Assembly: GCA_964555065.1 (NCBI GenBank)
Contig: CAZKRB010000023.1
Coordinates: 1 to 41,822, forward strand
Reading direction: 5' to 3'
DNA length: 41,822 bases
Origin: Syntrophus sp964555065
GTDB taxonomy: Bacteria > Desulfobacterota > Syntrophia > Syntrophales > Syntrophaceae
The notes under the pieces were generated by a model. It was not told where the DNA came from and searched no databases. It saw only the letters and a program-made list of their open reading frames with translations. Each line of letters begins with the position of its first letter. Position 1 is the stretch's first letter. Positions 32,611 through 41,200 of this stretch are shown here, one piece after another. The translations under genes and the position numbers were made by a program.

Positions 32611-33063
32611 CTATTCAGATCCTTCAGAGGCGGGGAGGATCTCCGGAGCGACATCCTTCCTGTTGAGTTTTGCATACAGCGCATCGAGGATGCCGTTGAT
32701 GAAGGAGCCGGAATTTTCCGATCCGTAAACCTTTCCCAGGTCGATGGCCTCATTCATGGTCACCTTGGGGGGAATATCCTCGCAGAAACAGAGTTCAAAA
32801 ACCGCCATGCGCAGGATGCTCTTGTCGACTTTGGACATCCTGGACATGGACCAGTTTTCGGAACAACTGCCGATCAGAGAGTCGATCTGTTCCAGGTTTT
32901 TCCAGGTTCCTTCCACCAGGAGGGAGGAAAAAGGCTTCGCATCCAGCGGGGCGTCATAAGAATCCCAGTACAGCTCAATGGCCTCCCCGGCCTCCATTTC
33001 CACCACTTCCAGACTGTAAAGAACCTGCAGCGCAATCTCTCTTGCAATTCTTCTTTGACGCAT
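32611..33063 (-). CDS. nusB: Transcription antitermination factor NusB
   Basis: An RNA-binding antitermination protein of 150 residues that works with NusE (S10) on rRNA operons. It begins MRQRRIAREIALQVLYSLE and contains DKSILRMAVFELCF and the VTMNEAIDLGKVYGSENSG segment, all typical. The ATG at 33063 is chosen by similarity, because the longer frame upstream has no family match. It lies 99 nt downstream of ribH, the usual ribH-nusB order, and 289 nt upstream of leuS. That interval holds no recognised gene. Confidence 0.95.
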   Translation of the reverse strand: MRQRRIAREIALQVLYSLEVVEMEAGEAIELYWDSYDAPLDAKPFSSLLVEGTWKNLEQIDSLIGSCSENWSMSRMSKVDKSILRMAVFELCFCEDIPPKVTMNEAIDLGKVYGSENSGSFINGILDALYAKLNRKDVAPEILPASEGSE

Positions 33064-33162
33064 GAAATCCTCTAAAACTGATGACAGAAGCGGAATCCCG
33101 GGATTCCGCATGCATCCCGAGGGCGAAGCCACGGCCGGCGAATCCCCGGGATGGCCTCTCCA

Positions 33163-33627
33163 TCATATCTGCCGCAGCAGATCCACCATCTCGATGGCGG
33201 TCATGGCAGCGTCCCATCCCTTGTTGCCCGCTTTGGTGCCCGCCCGCTCAATGGCCTGCTCGATGGTGTCCGTCGTCAGGACGCCGAAGGCGATGGGAAC
33301 CCCCAGCTCCAGACTGGCATTGGCGATGCCCTTGGACACCTCCGCGCTGACATATTCAAAATGGGGGGTTGCACCCCGGATGACCGCCCCGAGGCAGATG
33401 ATGGCTTCAAAACGCTTGCTCCCGGCCAGTTTTTTCGCCACCAGCGGCAGCTCGAAGGCCCCGGGGACCCGGTAGACCTGGATGTCCTTTTCTTCCGCGC
33501 CGGAGCGGATCAGGGCGTCCAGAGCGCCATCCAGAAGCCGGCTGCTGATGAAATCGTTGAAACGGCTGACGGCAATGCCAAATTTCATCCCTTTTGCACT
33601 GAGTCGTCCTTCGGTAACGGTCGGCAT
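33163..33627 (-). CDS. ribH: 6,7-dimethyl-8-ribityllumazine synthase
   Basis: The penultimate riboflavin enzyme, condensing the ribityl-pyrimidine with dihydroxybutanone phosphate. The protein has 154 residues, with FGIAVSRFNDFIS, YRVPGAFELPLVAKKL, CLGAVIRGATPHFEYV and AFGVLTTDTIEQAIERAG all visible. AAGGAGG precedes the ATG. It is encoded between ribBA and nusB. Confidence 0.97.
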   Translation of the reverse strand: MPTVTEGRLSAKGMKFGIAVSRFNDFISSRLLDGALDALIRSGAEEKDIQVYRVPGAFELPLVAKKLAGSKRFEAIICLGAVIRGATPHFEYVSAEVSKGIANASLELGVPIAFGVLTTDTIEQAIERAGTKAGNKGWDAAMTAIEMVDLLRQI

Positions 33628-33810
33628 GTCATCCTCCTTGTATCTTTCGATTTTTCAAGCCCCCCAGGGGGCCTGTCCGCAATGCCGCGGCCAGGCGCCG
33701 GCGATCTCCGATCCATTCCTCTACTCGGTCGCTGCGCCTCTTCTTTACCGCACCGCGGCCGCCTTGGCCCCGGTTGGAAACGCTTCCTCAAGGGAACACT
33801 TTTCCCCATG

Positions 33811-35013
33811 CTAGATTTCCAGCATGTGCCCCATTTTTTTCTTTTTCGTGGTCAGATAACGGATGTTTTTCTCCGTGGGGGCGATTTCAATGGGCACCCG
33901 CGCCGTCACCTTGATCCCGTACCCTTCCAGGCCGACGATTTTTTTCGGGTTGTTGGTGAGCAGGCGCATCTTCTTCACCCCGAGATTCACGAGAATCTGC
34001 GCCCCGATCCCGTAATCTCTCAAGTCCGGCTTGAAGCCCAGGGCGATATTCGCCTCCACGGTGTCCTTGCCGCGCTCCTGCAGCTCATAGGCCTTGATCT
34101 TGTTGATCAGCCCGATTCCCCGGCCTTCCTGGTGCATGTAGACGATGACGCCCTTCCCTTCCTTCTCGATCATGGCCATGGCGGTATGGAGCTGATCCCC
34201 GCAGTCGCAGCGCATGGAGCCGAAGACGTCTCCCGTCATGCATTCGGAATGGACCCGCACCAGGACCTCGTCGTCCGGCTGAATGTCCCCTTTGATCAGC
34301 GCCAGGTGCTGCAGCTGATCCACATCGTTTTCGTACACGATCAGCTTGAAATCTCCGCCGTAGCTGGTGGGGATGGTTGCCGTCGCCGCCCGGCGGATCA
34401 GGGATTCGTGTTTCATCCGGAATTCGATGAGATCGGCGATAGTGGCAATCTTCAGGCCGTGCTCCTCGGCGAAGCTCTCCAGGTCGGGCATGCGCGCCAT
34501 GGTCCCGTCGTCTTTCATGATCTCGCAGATCACCCCGGCCTGCTTCAAGCCCGCCAGCCGCGCCAGATCAACCGACCCCTCGGTCTGCCCCGTCCGCACC
34601 AGGACGCCGCCCTCTTTGGCCACAATGGGAAAAACATGGCCGGGGCTGACCAGATCGCTGGGCTGGACATCGTCCGCCACTGCAGCCTGGATGGTCGTCG
34701 CCCGGTCCGCCGCGGAAATGCCCGTCGTGACGCCGCAGCGCGCCTCAATGGAAATCGTGAAGGCCGTCCCGAAACGGGACTGATTGTCCCGGACCATCAT
34801 CGGCAGGTTCAACTTTGCAGCCTGCTCGTCGTTCAGGGTGAGGCAGATCAGGCCTCTTCCGTATTTTGCCATAAAATTAATGGCTTCCGGCGTAATAAAC
34901 TGCGCCGCCATGCAGAGGTCCCCTTCATTCTCACGGTCCTCGTCGTCCACCAGGATGATCATCTTGCCGTTCCGGATGTCCTCGATGGCCTCTTCAATCG
35001 TACACAGACTCAT
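33811..35013 (-). CDS. ribBA: Bifunctional DHBP synthase / GTP cyclohydrolase II
   Basis: A protein of 400 residues. The N-terminal half (about 1-200) makes 3,4-dihydroxy-2-butanone 4-phosphate (DDEDRENEGDL, GHVFPIVAKEGGVLVRTGQTE). The C-terminal half is GTP cyclohydrolase II, with the zinc cysteines in SECMTGDVFGSMRCDCG and YMHQEGRGIGL. It supplies both riboflavin precursors from ribulose 5-phosphate and GTP. ribE lies 78 nt upstream and ribH 183 nt downstream. Confidence 0.97.
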   Translation of the reverse strand: MSLCTIEEAIEDIRNGKMIILVDDEDRENEGDLCMAAQFITPEAINFMAKYGRGLICLTLNDEQAAKLNLPMMVRDNQSRFGTAFTISIEARCGVTTGISAADRATTIQAAVADDVQPSDLVSPGHVFPIVAKEGGVLVRTGQTEGSVDLARLAGLKQAGVICEIMKDDGTMARMPDLESFAEEHGLKIATIADLIEFRMKHESLIRRAATATIPTSYGGDFKLIVYENDVDQLQHLALIKGDIQPDDEVLVRVHSECMTGDVFGSMRCDCGDQLHTAMAMIEKEGKGVIVYMHQEGRGIGLINKIKAYELQERGKDTVEANIALGFKPDLRDYGIGAQILVNLGVKKMRLLTNNPKKIVGLEGYGIKVTARVPIEIAPTEKNIRYLTTKKKKMGHMLEI

Positions 35014-35091
35014 TCCTTTTCTCCTCTACAGGGGAAGCGCCGCTTCTTCCGTTCCATCCAGGACGGACCGCTTTGGCGCGGCTCCCCGAGC

Positions 35092-35739
35092 TTACTTGAA
35101 AAATCCCTGCTTCATTAACAATTCCCGGGTGATGCCGCCTTCTTTTCCCGGAGCGAAATTCAACAGGCGCTCCACATATTTGCCCAGGATATCGGTTTCG
35201 ATATTGACCCGGTCGCCCTTCCGTTTAAACCCCAGGGTCGTCATCCCGGCGGTGTGGGGAATCATATTAACATAAAAGTCATTCCCTTCACAGCGATTCA
35301 CCGTCAGGCTGACGCCGTCCACCGCCACCGACCCCTTGGGGACCAGGTAGCGGGTCAGTCCCGATTCCACCTCGATGGCGAAAAGGATGGAACCGGATTT
35401 GACGGTTCGTTCCTGGATCCTCCCCAGACCGTCGACATGGCCGAGGACGATGTGTCCGCCCAGAAAATCCGTCACGCGCAGGGCCTTTTCCAGGTTGACC
35501 CGCTGCCCCGGCTGGAGCAAGGCAAGATCCGTTCTGCCGAGGGTCTCTGCGGAGACATCGGCGGTAAAGCTCCGGCGGGTCGTCGTCGTGGCGGTCAGGC
35601 AGGCCCCGTTCACGGCAATACTGTCCCCGATGCGGACATCGTCCAGATTCAGGTCCGTCTCCACTTCGATCAGGGCGTCGTCTCCCCTCCGGGCAAGCCG
35701 GAGAATCGTACCCATCCCCTGAATAATGCCGGTGAACAT
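35092..35739 (-). CDS. ribE: Riboflavin synthase, alpha chain
   Basis: A 215-residue enzyme that dismutates two lumazines to riboflavin. It has two tandem lumazine-binding repeats (about 1-97 and 98-195). It begins MFTGIIQGMG, has SIAVNGACLT in repeat one, and the matching SVAVDGVSLT in repeat two. GHVDGLG joins the repeats. It lies 11 nt after nrdR. RibD, which usually sits between nrdR and ribE in related orders, is absent. Confidence 0.96.
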   Translation of the reverse strand: MFTGIIQGMGTILRLARRGDDALIEVETDLNLDDVRIGDSIAVNGACLTATTTTRRSFTADVSAETLGRTDLALLQPGQRVNLEKALRVTDFLGGHIVLGHVDGLGRIQERTVKSGSILFAIEVESGLTRYLVPKGSVAVDGVSLTVNRCEGNDFYVNMIPHTAGMTTLGFKRKGDRVNIETDILGKYVERLLNFAPGKEGGITRELLMKQGFFK

Positions 35740-35750
35740 GTTCCGGACTC

Positions 35751-36221
35751 CTATGACTCTTTTTCCTTTTTCAGGTCCTGCAGCTCCTTGAGCTCTTCCA
35801 GAAAATCATTCACGTCGCGGAACTGCCGATAGACGGAGGCAAACCGGACATAGGCCACACCGTCCAGTTCCTTGAGAACCTGCATGATTTTTTCCCCGAT
35901 CATGGACGAACGGATCTCCTCCCCGGCATAATCCTGGCAGAAGCGCTCCACTTCCATCACCAGGGACTCGATCGTTTCCATGCTGATCGGCCGCTTCTCA
36001 CAGGCTTTCCGGATTCCCACGCGGATCTTGTTGCGGTCGAAAGGCTCCCGCCGGCCGTCCTTTTTCACCACCGTGGGCAGAATTTCTTCGATGTATTCGT
36101 AGGTCGTAAAGCGCCGGCCACAGGACAGACACTCGCGCCTTCTCCGAATCGCGTTGCCTTCCCGGCTGACCCGGGAGTCCATGACTTTACTCTCCGCCCA
36201 ACCACAGAAGGGGCACTTCAT
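35751..36221 (-). CDS. nrdR: Transcriptional repressor NrdR
   Basis: A 156-residue repressor of ribonucleotide reductase genes. The N-terminal zinc ribbon MKCPFCG...DSR and CLSCGRRFTTYE binds DNA at NrdR boxes. The ATP-cone (about 50-140) senses ATP/dATP. The ATG overlaps the stop of the upstream deaminase gene (ATGA), so the two are probably coupled. The last 20 residues are an acidic/Lys-rich tail. Confidence 0.96.
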   Translation of the reverse strand: MKCPFCGWAESKVMDSRVSREGNAIRRRRECLSCGRRFTTYEYIEEILPTVVKKDGRREPFDRNKIRVGIRKACEKRPISMETIESLVMEVERFCQDYAGEEIRSSMIGEKIMQVLKELDGVAYVRFASVYRQFRDVNDFLEELKELQDLKKEKES

Positions 36222-36670
36222 AGGGTTCTCACCTGGATTCCGGCTTCGCCGAGAATTTCGGCGGCCATTTCGTCGCTGTAGCCGTCCCGGATCACCACGG
36301 AAACGATGCCGGCGTTGATGATCATCTTGGCGCAGATTCCGCAGGGATGATTGGTGCAGTAGAGGGTCGCGCCGGCAATGCCTACGCCGTGCAGGGCGGC
36401 CTGGATAATTGCATTCTGCTCGGCATGAAGCCCCCGGCAGAGCTCATGGCGCTCCCCCGAGGGGATCTGAAGCTGGACCCGGAGGCAGCCGATATCCAGG
36501 CAATGGCGCAGCCCCGTCGGGGCGCCGTTATAGCCGGTGGACAGGATCCGCCGCTCCCTCACGAGCACCGCGCCGACCCGCCGCCTCCGGCAGGTGGAGC
36601 GCCTGGAAACGAGAGCGGCGATATCCGAAAAATACGCGTCCCAATCGGGCCGATCAATCCCTTCCGTCAT
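36218..36670 (-). CDS. comEB: dCMP deaminase (ComEB type)
   Basis: A 150-residue cytidine/deoxycytidylate deaminase. The zinc site is H82-A-E84 (LHAEQNAI) with C110 and C113 (HPCGIC). GYNGAPTGLRHC is the dCMP-deaminase substrate segment. It converts dCMP to dUMP for thymidylate synthesis. It overlaps glyA upstream and nrdR downstream by 4 nt each. GlyA supplies methylene-tetrahydrofolate, and NrdR controls deoxynucleotide supply, so this trio is a coherent dNTP module. Confidence 0.93.
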   Translation of the reverse strand: MTEGIDRPDWDAYFSDIAALVSRRSTCRRRRVGAVLVRERRILSTGYNGAPTGLRHCLDIGCLRVQLQIPSGERHELCRGLHAEQNAIIQAALHGVGIAGATLYCTNHPCGICAKMIINAGIVSVVIRDGYSDEMAAEILGEAGIQVRTL

Positions 36671-37920
36671 TCGCCCCCGATCCGATTCGCGTAGAGGGGG
36701 AATCTCCCGCAGAGACGGCCGACCTCCTCCCGCACCTCCTGAAGCTGCTTTTCGCGTTCCCGATGCTCCAGGACATGGGCAATGAGGCCGGCGATCGCCC
36801 GCATTTCCTCTTCCTTCATGCCCCGGCTGGTCAGTGCGGGCGTGCCGATCCGGACCCCGCTGGTCACCATGGGGCCTCGGGTGTCGAAGGGAATGCCGTT
36901 CTTGTTGACGGTGATCCCTGCGGCATCGAGAGATTCCTGCGCTTCCTTGCCCGTCAGTCCCTTATCGGTTAAATCCACCAGCATCAGGTGGTTGTCCGTC
37001 CCCCCGGAAACGAGGCGGTACCCCAGCCGGATCAACTCCGCGGCCATTGCCTGGGCGTTCTTCACGATCTGCCGTTGGTAGACCTTGAAGTCTTCCGTCA
37101 GGGCCTCCTTGAAGGCCACCGCCTTCGCGGCAATGGTATGCATCAGCGGGCCGCCCTGGATGCCGGGAAACACGCGGCTGCTGAGCGTTTTTTCATAGGG
37201 CGCCCGGCACATGACCAGGCCTCCCCGGGGGCCGCGGAGGGTTTTATGGGTGGTCGAGGTGACATACTCGCAGCAGGGGACCGGGGATGGATGCAGACCG
37301 GCCGCCACCAGACCGGCGATGTGGGCGATATCGGCCACCACGAGCGCTCCCGCCTTATCCGCAACGGCCCGGAATTTCTCGAAATCAATGATCCGGGAAT
37401 AGGCGCTGGCGCCGACGACGATCAGCCGCGGCTTGTGCCGGAGGGCAAGGTCCTCCACCTCATTGTAATCGATGGTTTCCGTCTGCCGGTCTACGCCGTA
37501 GGGGATGACCTGATAGAGCTTGCCCGAAAAGTTGGCCGGACTGCCGTGGGACAGGTGCCCGCCGTGAGCGAGATTCATCCCCAGGATGGTATCCCCCACC
37601 GAAAGGGCGGCAAAATAAACCGCCATGTTGGCCTGCGTGCCGGAATGGGGCTGGACATTGACGTAGTCCGCGCCGAAGAGGGCCTTGCAGCGTTCGATGG
37701 CCAGATTTTCCGCCACGTCGACATACTCGCAGCCGCCATAGTACCGCTTCCCGGGATACCCTTCGGCGTATTTGTTGGTCATGATGCAGCCCTGGGCCTC
37801 CAGGACGGCCTCGCTGACGAAGTTCTCCGAAGCGATGAGCTCCAGCTTCCCGGCCTGTCTCCGGGTTTCAAGGCGGATGGCTTCCGCGATTTCAGGATCG
37901 GTTTGACTTAGCGCTGACAT
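36667..37920 (-). CDS. glyA: Serine hydroxymethyltransferase
   Basis: A PLP enzyme of 417 residues interconverting serine and glycine with tetrahydrofolate. It shows ELIASENFVSEAVLEAQG near the start, YGGCEYVDVAENLAIERCK, the NVQPHSGTQANMAVY segment and the PLP lysine in TSTTHKTLRGPRGG. The start ATG at 37920 has GAGGATAAG upstream and a promoter candidate 25-50 nt further. It is the first gene of the glyA-comEB-nrdR-rib run. Confidence 0.97.
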   Translation of the reverse strand: MSALSQTDPEIAEAIRLETRRQAGKLELIASENFVSEAVLEAQGCIMTNKYAEGYPGKRYYGGCEYVDVAENLAIERCKALFGADYVNVQPHSGTQANMAVYFAALSVGDTILGMNLAHGGHLSHGSPANFSGKLYQVIPYGVDRQTETIDYNEVEDLALRHKPRLIVVGASAYSRIIDFEKFRAVADKAGALVVADIAHIAGLVAAGLHPSPVPCCEYVTSTTHKTLRGPRGGLVMCRAPYEKTLSSRVFPGIQGGPLMHTIAAKAVAFKEALTEDFKVYQRQIVKNAQAMAAELIRLGYRLVSGGTDNHLMLVDLTDKGLTGKEAQESLDAAGITVNKNGIPFDTRGPMVTSGVRIGTPALTSRGMKEEEMRAIAGLIAHVLEHREREKQLQEVREEVGRLCGRFPLYANRIGGE

Positions 37921-37944
37921 GGATGGCTTATCCTCGTTTTCAAT

Positions 37945-37972
37945 AATTTAAACTTCTTATCGAGAGGGTCAA
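37945..37972 (-). promoter_or_regulatory. Promoter candidate for glyA
   Basis: On the minus strand TTGACC (37972-37967), a 16-nt spacer and TAAATT (37950-37945) lie just before glyA, in the 106-nt gap after rpiB. Confidence 0.5.
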
Positions 37973-38026
37973 GCATTTCCCTGATCCGGCCCGCAAAAAA
38001 TAGACCGGCTGCCGGACCTCTGTTTT

Positions 38027-38491
38027 CTATTCCCCGGCGCCGCCCCGCCCCTCTTCCAGAGCCCGGATCTTATCCAGGCGCCCCTGGTGGCGTCCCCCTT
38101 CAAAGGGCGTTTCCAGCCAGACCTTCGCAATCTGCCGGGCCATATCGGGATCGGTCTTTCTGCCGGCGAGGATCAGGATATTCGTATCGTTGTGCAGGCG
38201 GCTCAGCCGCGCCGTCTCGGCATCCAGACAGACCGCCGCCCGGATTCCGCGGAACTTGTTGGCGACGATGGCCATGCCGACGCCGGAACCGCAGACCAGG
38301 ATTCCCCGGGAGAAGAGGCCCGTCGAAACGGACTGTGCCACCTGCATCCCGAAATCGGGATAATCGACGGCCTGTTCGCTGTCCGTACCCACATCCTTGA
38401 CCGTCCAGCCCTGCGCTTCCAGGTAGGCTTTAACGGCTTCCTTGATCTGGAACCCGGCATGGTCGGCGCCGGTGATGATGGACTTTTTCAT
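38027..38491 (-). CDS. rpiB: Ribose 5-phosphate isomerase B
   Basis: A 154-residue isomerase of ribose 5-phosphate and ribulose 5-phosphate. GADHAGFQIKEAVKAYL, DYPDFG, and the CGSGVGMAIVANKFRGIRAA active-site region with its cysteine are all present. It ends in a Gly/Arg/Glu-rich tail. The ATG lies 7 nt after the fabF stop, so the genes are probably cotranscribed. Ribulose 5-phosphate is also a precursor for the riboflavin genes downstream. Confidence 0.95.
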   Translation of the reverse strand: MKKSIITGADHAGFQIKEAVKAYLEAQGWTVKDVGTDSEQAVDYPDFGMQVAQSVSTGLFSRGILVCGSGVGMAIVANKFRGIRAAVCLDAETARLSRLHNDTNILILAGRKTDPDMARQIAKVWLETPFEGGRHQGRLDKIRALEEGRGGAGE

Positions 38492-38498
38492 GAAAGGC

Positions 38499-39752
38499 TT
38501 ACTCGCGGTGCTTCTTTAGAATGATGACGGCGTTCACCCCCCCGAAACCGAAGGTGTTGGACATGGCGACCCGGATGTCGCTCTGCCGCGCCGAATGGGG
38601 AACAAAATCAAGATCGCAGGCGGGATCGGGATCATCAAGATTCGTCGTGGGGGGGATGATCCCCGTTTCCAGCGCCTTGGCGGCAATGATCGCTTCGACG
38701 CCCCCCGTGGCGCCGAGGAGATGGCCCGTCATGGATTTCGTTGAACTGACGGCCAGGCGACGGCAATGCGCTCCGAAAACGGCCTGGATGGCCTCCGCTT
38801 CATACCGATCATTCAGGGGGGTGGAGGTGCCATGGGCATTGATATAGTCAACGTCGGACGGGCCGATTCCGGCACCCTGGAGGGCGGCCTGCATGCACCG
38901 GGCGGCTCCTTCGTGACCGGGAGGCGGAATGGCCAGGTGAAAGGCGTCGCTGGTCGCCCCATATCCGACGACTTCCGCGTAGATTCGGGCCCCTCTTTTC
39001 CGGGCGGCTTCCAGCTCTTCCAGGATGAGGATCCCGCACCCCTCGCTGACCACGAAACCGTCGCGGGAAAGGGCGAAAGGGCGACTGGCCTTCTGAGGTT
39101 CGTCGTTCCGCTGGGAGAGCGCGCGCATGGCACTGAAACCGGCTACCGACAGGGGGGTGATCGCCGCCTCGGCCCCGCCGGCAAAAATTCTCTCGGCGTC
39201 ACCGGAGGCGACCAGCCGAAAGGCCTCGCCGACAGCGGTCGTCCCGGAAGCGCAGGCCGTGACGGGGCAGCCGATGGGCCCCTTGGCTCCGAAGCGGATG
39301 GACACTTGACCCGCCGCCAGGTTGGCAAGCACCGAGGGGATGGTAAAGGGGGAAACCTTGCGGGCGCCCCCGCGCAGAAGGATTTCTTTTTCTTTTTCCA
39401 GCGTTGCCAGACCGCCGATGGCCGAGCCGATCACCACGCCCGTCCGCGCCGCCTGAAAATCGTCGAGAACCAGGCCGGAATCGGCCAGGGCCATTTCCGC
39501 CGACGCCAGGCTGTAGACAATAAACGGGTCCAGCCGGCGCAGCTCTTTTTTGCTCACATAGGCCAGGGGATCGAAGTCTTTCAGCTCCCCGGCAATGCGC
39601 GTTTCAAAATCCGAGGCATCAAATTTCGTGATGGGCCCGATACCGGAACGGCCGGCGCAGAGTCCGGACCATAGATCCGGGACGCTGTTCCCCAGGGGCG
39701 TCACAGCCCCCATCCCGGTTATCGCCACTCTCCTTCTCAAAGAGTCCCTCAC
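38499..39752 (-). CDS. fabF: 3-oxoacyl-ACP synthase II
   Basis: A 417-residue elongating condensing enzyme of fatty-acid synthesis. Active-site residues are C167 (CPVTACASGT), the His in NAHGTSTPLND, and the Lys/His of SSTKSMTGHLLGATGG. The start is GTG at 39752 with only a weak ribosome site. The conserved part begins RRVAITGMGAVTPLG, so a slightly later start is possible. acpP lies 34 nt upstream. Confidence 0.95.
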   Translation of the reverse strand: MRDSLRRRVAITGMGAVTPLGNSVPDLWSGLCAGRSGIGPITKFDASDFETRIAGELKDFDPLAYVSKKELRRLDPFIVYSLASAEMALADSGLVLDDFQAARTGVVIGSAIGGLATLEKEKEILLRGGARKVSPFTIPSVLANLAAGQVSIRFGAKGPIGCPVTACASGTTAVGEAFRLVASGDAERIFAGGAEAAITPLSVAGFSAMRALSQRNDEPQKASRPFALSRDGFVVSEGCGILILEELEAARKRGARIYAEVVGYGATSDAFHLAIPPPGHEGAARCMQAALQGAGIGPSDVDYINAHGTSTPLNDRYEAEAIQAVFGAHCRRLAVSSTKSMTGHLLGATGGVEAIIAAKALETGIIPPTTNLDDPDPACDLDFVPHSARQSDIRVAMSNTFGFGGVNAVIILKKHRE

Positions 39753-39786
39753 GCTTAAGATCTCTTCTTCCGCCTCGGCCTCGGCC

Positions 39787-40029
39787 TTAATCCCAGGTTA
39801 CATTCCTGGCTTTCAGATACTCAATGACATCCTGAATCTTGCGGATTTTCTTGATATCTTCGGTGGAAATCTCCACATCGAAGGTATCCTCCATCTCCAG
39901 CAGCAGTTCCGCCAGATCCAGAGAATCCGCGCCGAGATCATCGATGAACAATGCCTCCGGGACACATTCCTCGGGTGTGATTTCCAGCTGCTCGACAATG
40001 ATTTCAATGATTTTTTCTTCCAGCGTCAC
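39787..40029 (-). CDS. acpP: Acyl carrier protein
   Basis: An acidic 80-residue carrier whose S36 in GADSLDLAE receives 4'-phosphopantetheine. It starts at GTG (40029) with GGGGAGG upstream. It is typical in the EITPEECVPEALFIDDLG segment and slightly divergent at the C-terminus (ARNVTWD). fabF follows by 34 nt and rpmF precedes by 84 nt. Confidence 0.95.
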   Translation of the reverse strand: MTLEEKIIEIIVEQLEITPEECVPEALFIDDLGADSLDLAELLLEMEDTFDVEISTEDIKKIRKIQDVIEYLKARNVTWD

Positions 40030-40113
40030 CTGTGTGTCCTCCCCGCTGTGATTCCCTTTCCTTCCAGCTCCGCGCCGGCATTCAGGGGGCTTTTTCCTTC
40101 AGGCAAAAACCGC

Positions 40114-40299
40114 TCAGGCAAGCTCTTCCACTTTGATCACAGCCCGGCCTTTATAGGTGCCGCAGTACGGGCAGACCCGGTGGGGCAGCTTGGCTTTGCC
40201 GCACTGGGGGCAGGCCGACGACTGGACAGGATCCAGAAAATCATGGGCCCTTCTCATATTTCTTCTCGTTCTTGAATGTCTTTTTACTGGATTTGGCAT
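40114..40299 (-). CDS. rpmF: Large ribosomal subunit protein bL32
   Basis: A 61-residue ribosomal protein beginning MPNPVKRHSRTRRNMRRAH. Two C-x2-C pairs (ACPQCGKAKLPHRVCPYCG) make it the zinc-binding form. AGAGGAA lies before the ATG. It sits 136 nt downstream of the YceD/DUF177 gene, the conserved yceD-rpmF pairing. Confidence 0.96.
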   Translation of the reverse strand: MPNPVKRHSRTRRNMRRAHDFLDPVQSSACPQCGKAKLPHRVCPYCGTYKGRAVIKVEELA

Positions 40300-40435
40300 G
40301 GCGATTCCTCTTTCTTTTTATTGTTCATGAACACGAATTTTTATTTTATGGATCGGTTGATCCGTGCTTCCTCTTGCTGCGAAAGGCGTCCTGCCGAGCC
40401 GCTGCCCTTCACCCGCCCGGCTCTGCCCTCGATTC

Positions 40436-40990
40436 TTATTCTTCCTCAGGCGGGGACGGCTTGCCGCTGATCTTAAGGTTTTTCAGGACGGCGAATCGTT
40501 CATCCCCCGGCTCCCGCGGGCAGGCGCAGTCCCCGGCATTCCAGTTGGCGCCGCATTGGGGACACAGGCCCTTGCAGGCTTCACGACACAGCACCTTGAT
40601 GGGGATCTGCAGCATGATCTGTTCATAGATCAGGGGGGACAGATCCACCACCTCCCCTTCGTAGAAGCCGAAATCCAGGTCTTCCGTGCGCAGCTCCACA
40701 TTCTCCCTGATGTTCTCCTTGACCGGAACCAGCGTATAGCGGAAAGCGACGCTCACCGGCAGGCGGACGGCCTCCAGGCAGCGGCAGCAGGCGGTCTCCA
40801 CCACGGATTCGATCTTCCCGTCAAGAAAAACCGTTTCCCCCATCCGGGAAACACGGCAGGAGACAACCGTCTGCCGAAGCGTCAGGCTCTCGTCTTCTTC
40901 AGCGGCCAGGAAACGGCGGTACCAGCCTCCCTCCAACTCGAAGCGGAAGTCTTGACCGGTCTCCGGCACCATCAGGACATTAATTTTCAA
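40436..40990 (-). CDS. yceD: YceD/DUF177 protein
   Basis: A 184-residue protein of the DUF177 family, linked in several bacteria to 23S rRNA or ribosome maturation and almost always beside rpmF. Cysteine-rich motifs are ACCRCLEAV and, near the end, CREACKGLCPQCGANWNAGD, typical of the family. The start is TTG at 40990, preceded by no clear ribosome site. An internal ATG six codons in is an alternative. A promoter candidate lies about 100 nt upstream. Confidence 0.88.
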   Translation of the reverse strand: MKINVLMVPETGQDFRFELEGGWYRRFLAAEEDESLTLRQTVVSCRVSRMGETVFLDGKIESVVETACCRCLEAVRLPVSVAFRYTLVPVKENIRENVELRTEDLDFGFYEGEVVDLSPLIYEQIMLQIPIKVLCREACKGLCPQCGANWNAGDCACPREPGDERFAVLKNLKISGKPSPPEEE

Positions 40991-41085
40991 AATACACCAT
41001 AACTCATTAAATCGTAAGGCTTTTGCTCGGAGCCCTTACCTGTAGCCCCCCTGTAACCCAATGAATCTCTTATATAAAGGCGTGG

Positions 41086-41114
41086 ATTAGATTATAAATA
41101 ACCGCCCTTGTCAA
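41086..41114 (-). promoter_or_regulatory. Promoter for yceD-rpmF
   Basis: On the minus strand TTGACA (41114-41109), a 17-nt spacer and TCTAAT (41091-41086) match 6 of 6 and 5 of 6 positions. Confidence 0.65.
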
Positions 41115-41129
41115 GCACAATTTGCTTGA
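41111..41129. repeat. Inverted repeat between divergent promoters
   Basis: TCAAGCA (41111-41117), CAATT, TGCTTGA (41123-41129) is a perfect 7-bp-arm repeat that overlaps the -35 of the leftward promoter and ends 8 nt before the -35 of the gltX promoter. Confidence 0.45.
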
Positions 41130-41137
41130 TTTCCGCC

Positions 41138-41167
41138 TTGACAAAGGGGAAACGCCGACCCTATAAA
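41138..41167 (+). promoter_or_regulatory. Promoter for gltX
   Basis: TTGACA (41138-41143), an 18-nt spacer and TATAAA (41162-41167) lie about 33 nt before the gltX ATG. Confidence 0.65.
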
Positions 41168-41200
41168 GGGTCACCATCATGTTGTTCAGGAAAGGCCATC

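Noticed and set aside
33151..35118. A 655-codon open frame on the plus strand
   Set aside because: It is antisense to ribH and ribBA, which have complete catalytic motifs, and its own translation has no recognisable domain.
37921..38026. Possible riboswitch (glycine or folate type) upstream of glyA
   Set aside because: The gap is 106 nt, contains a promoter and shows no recognisable aptamer features.
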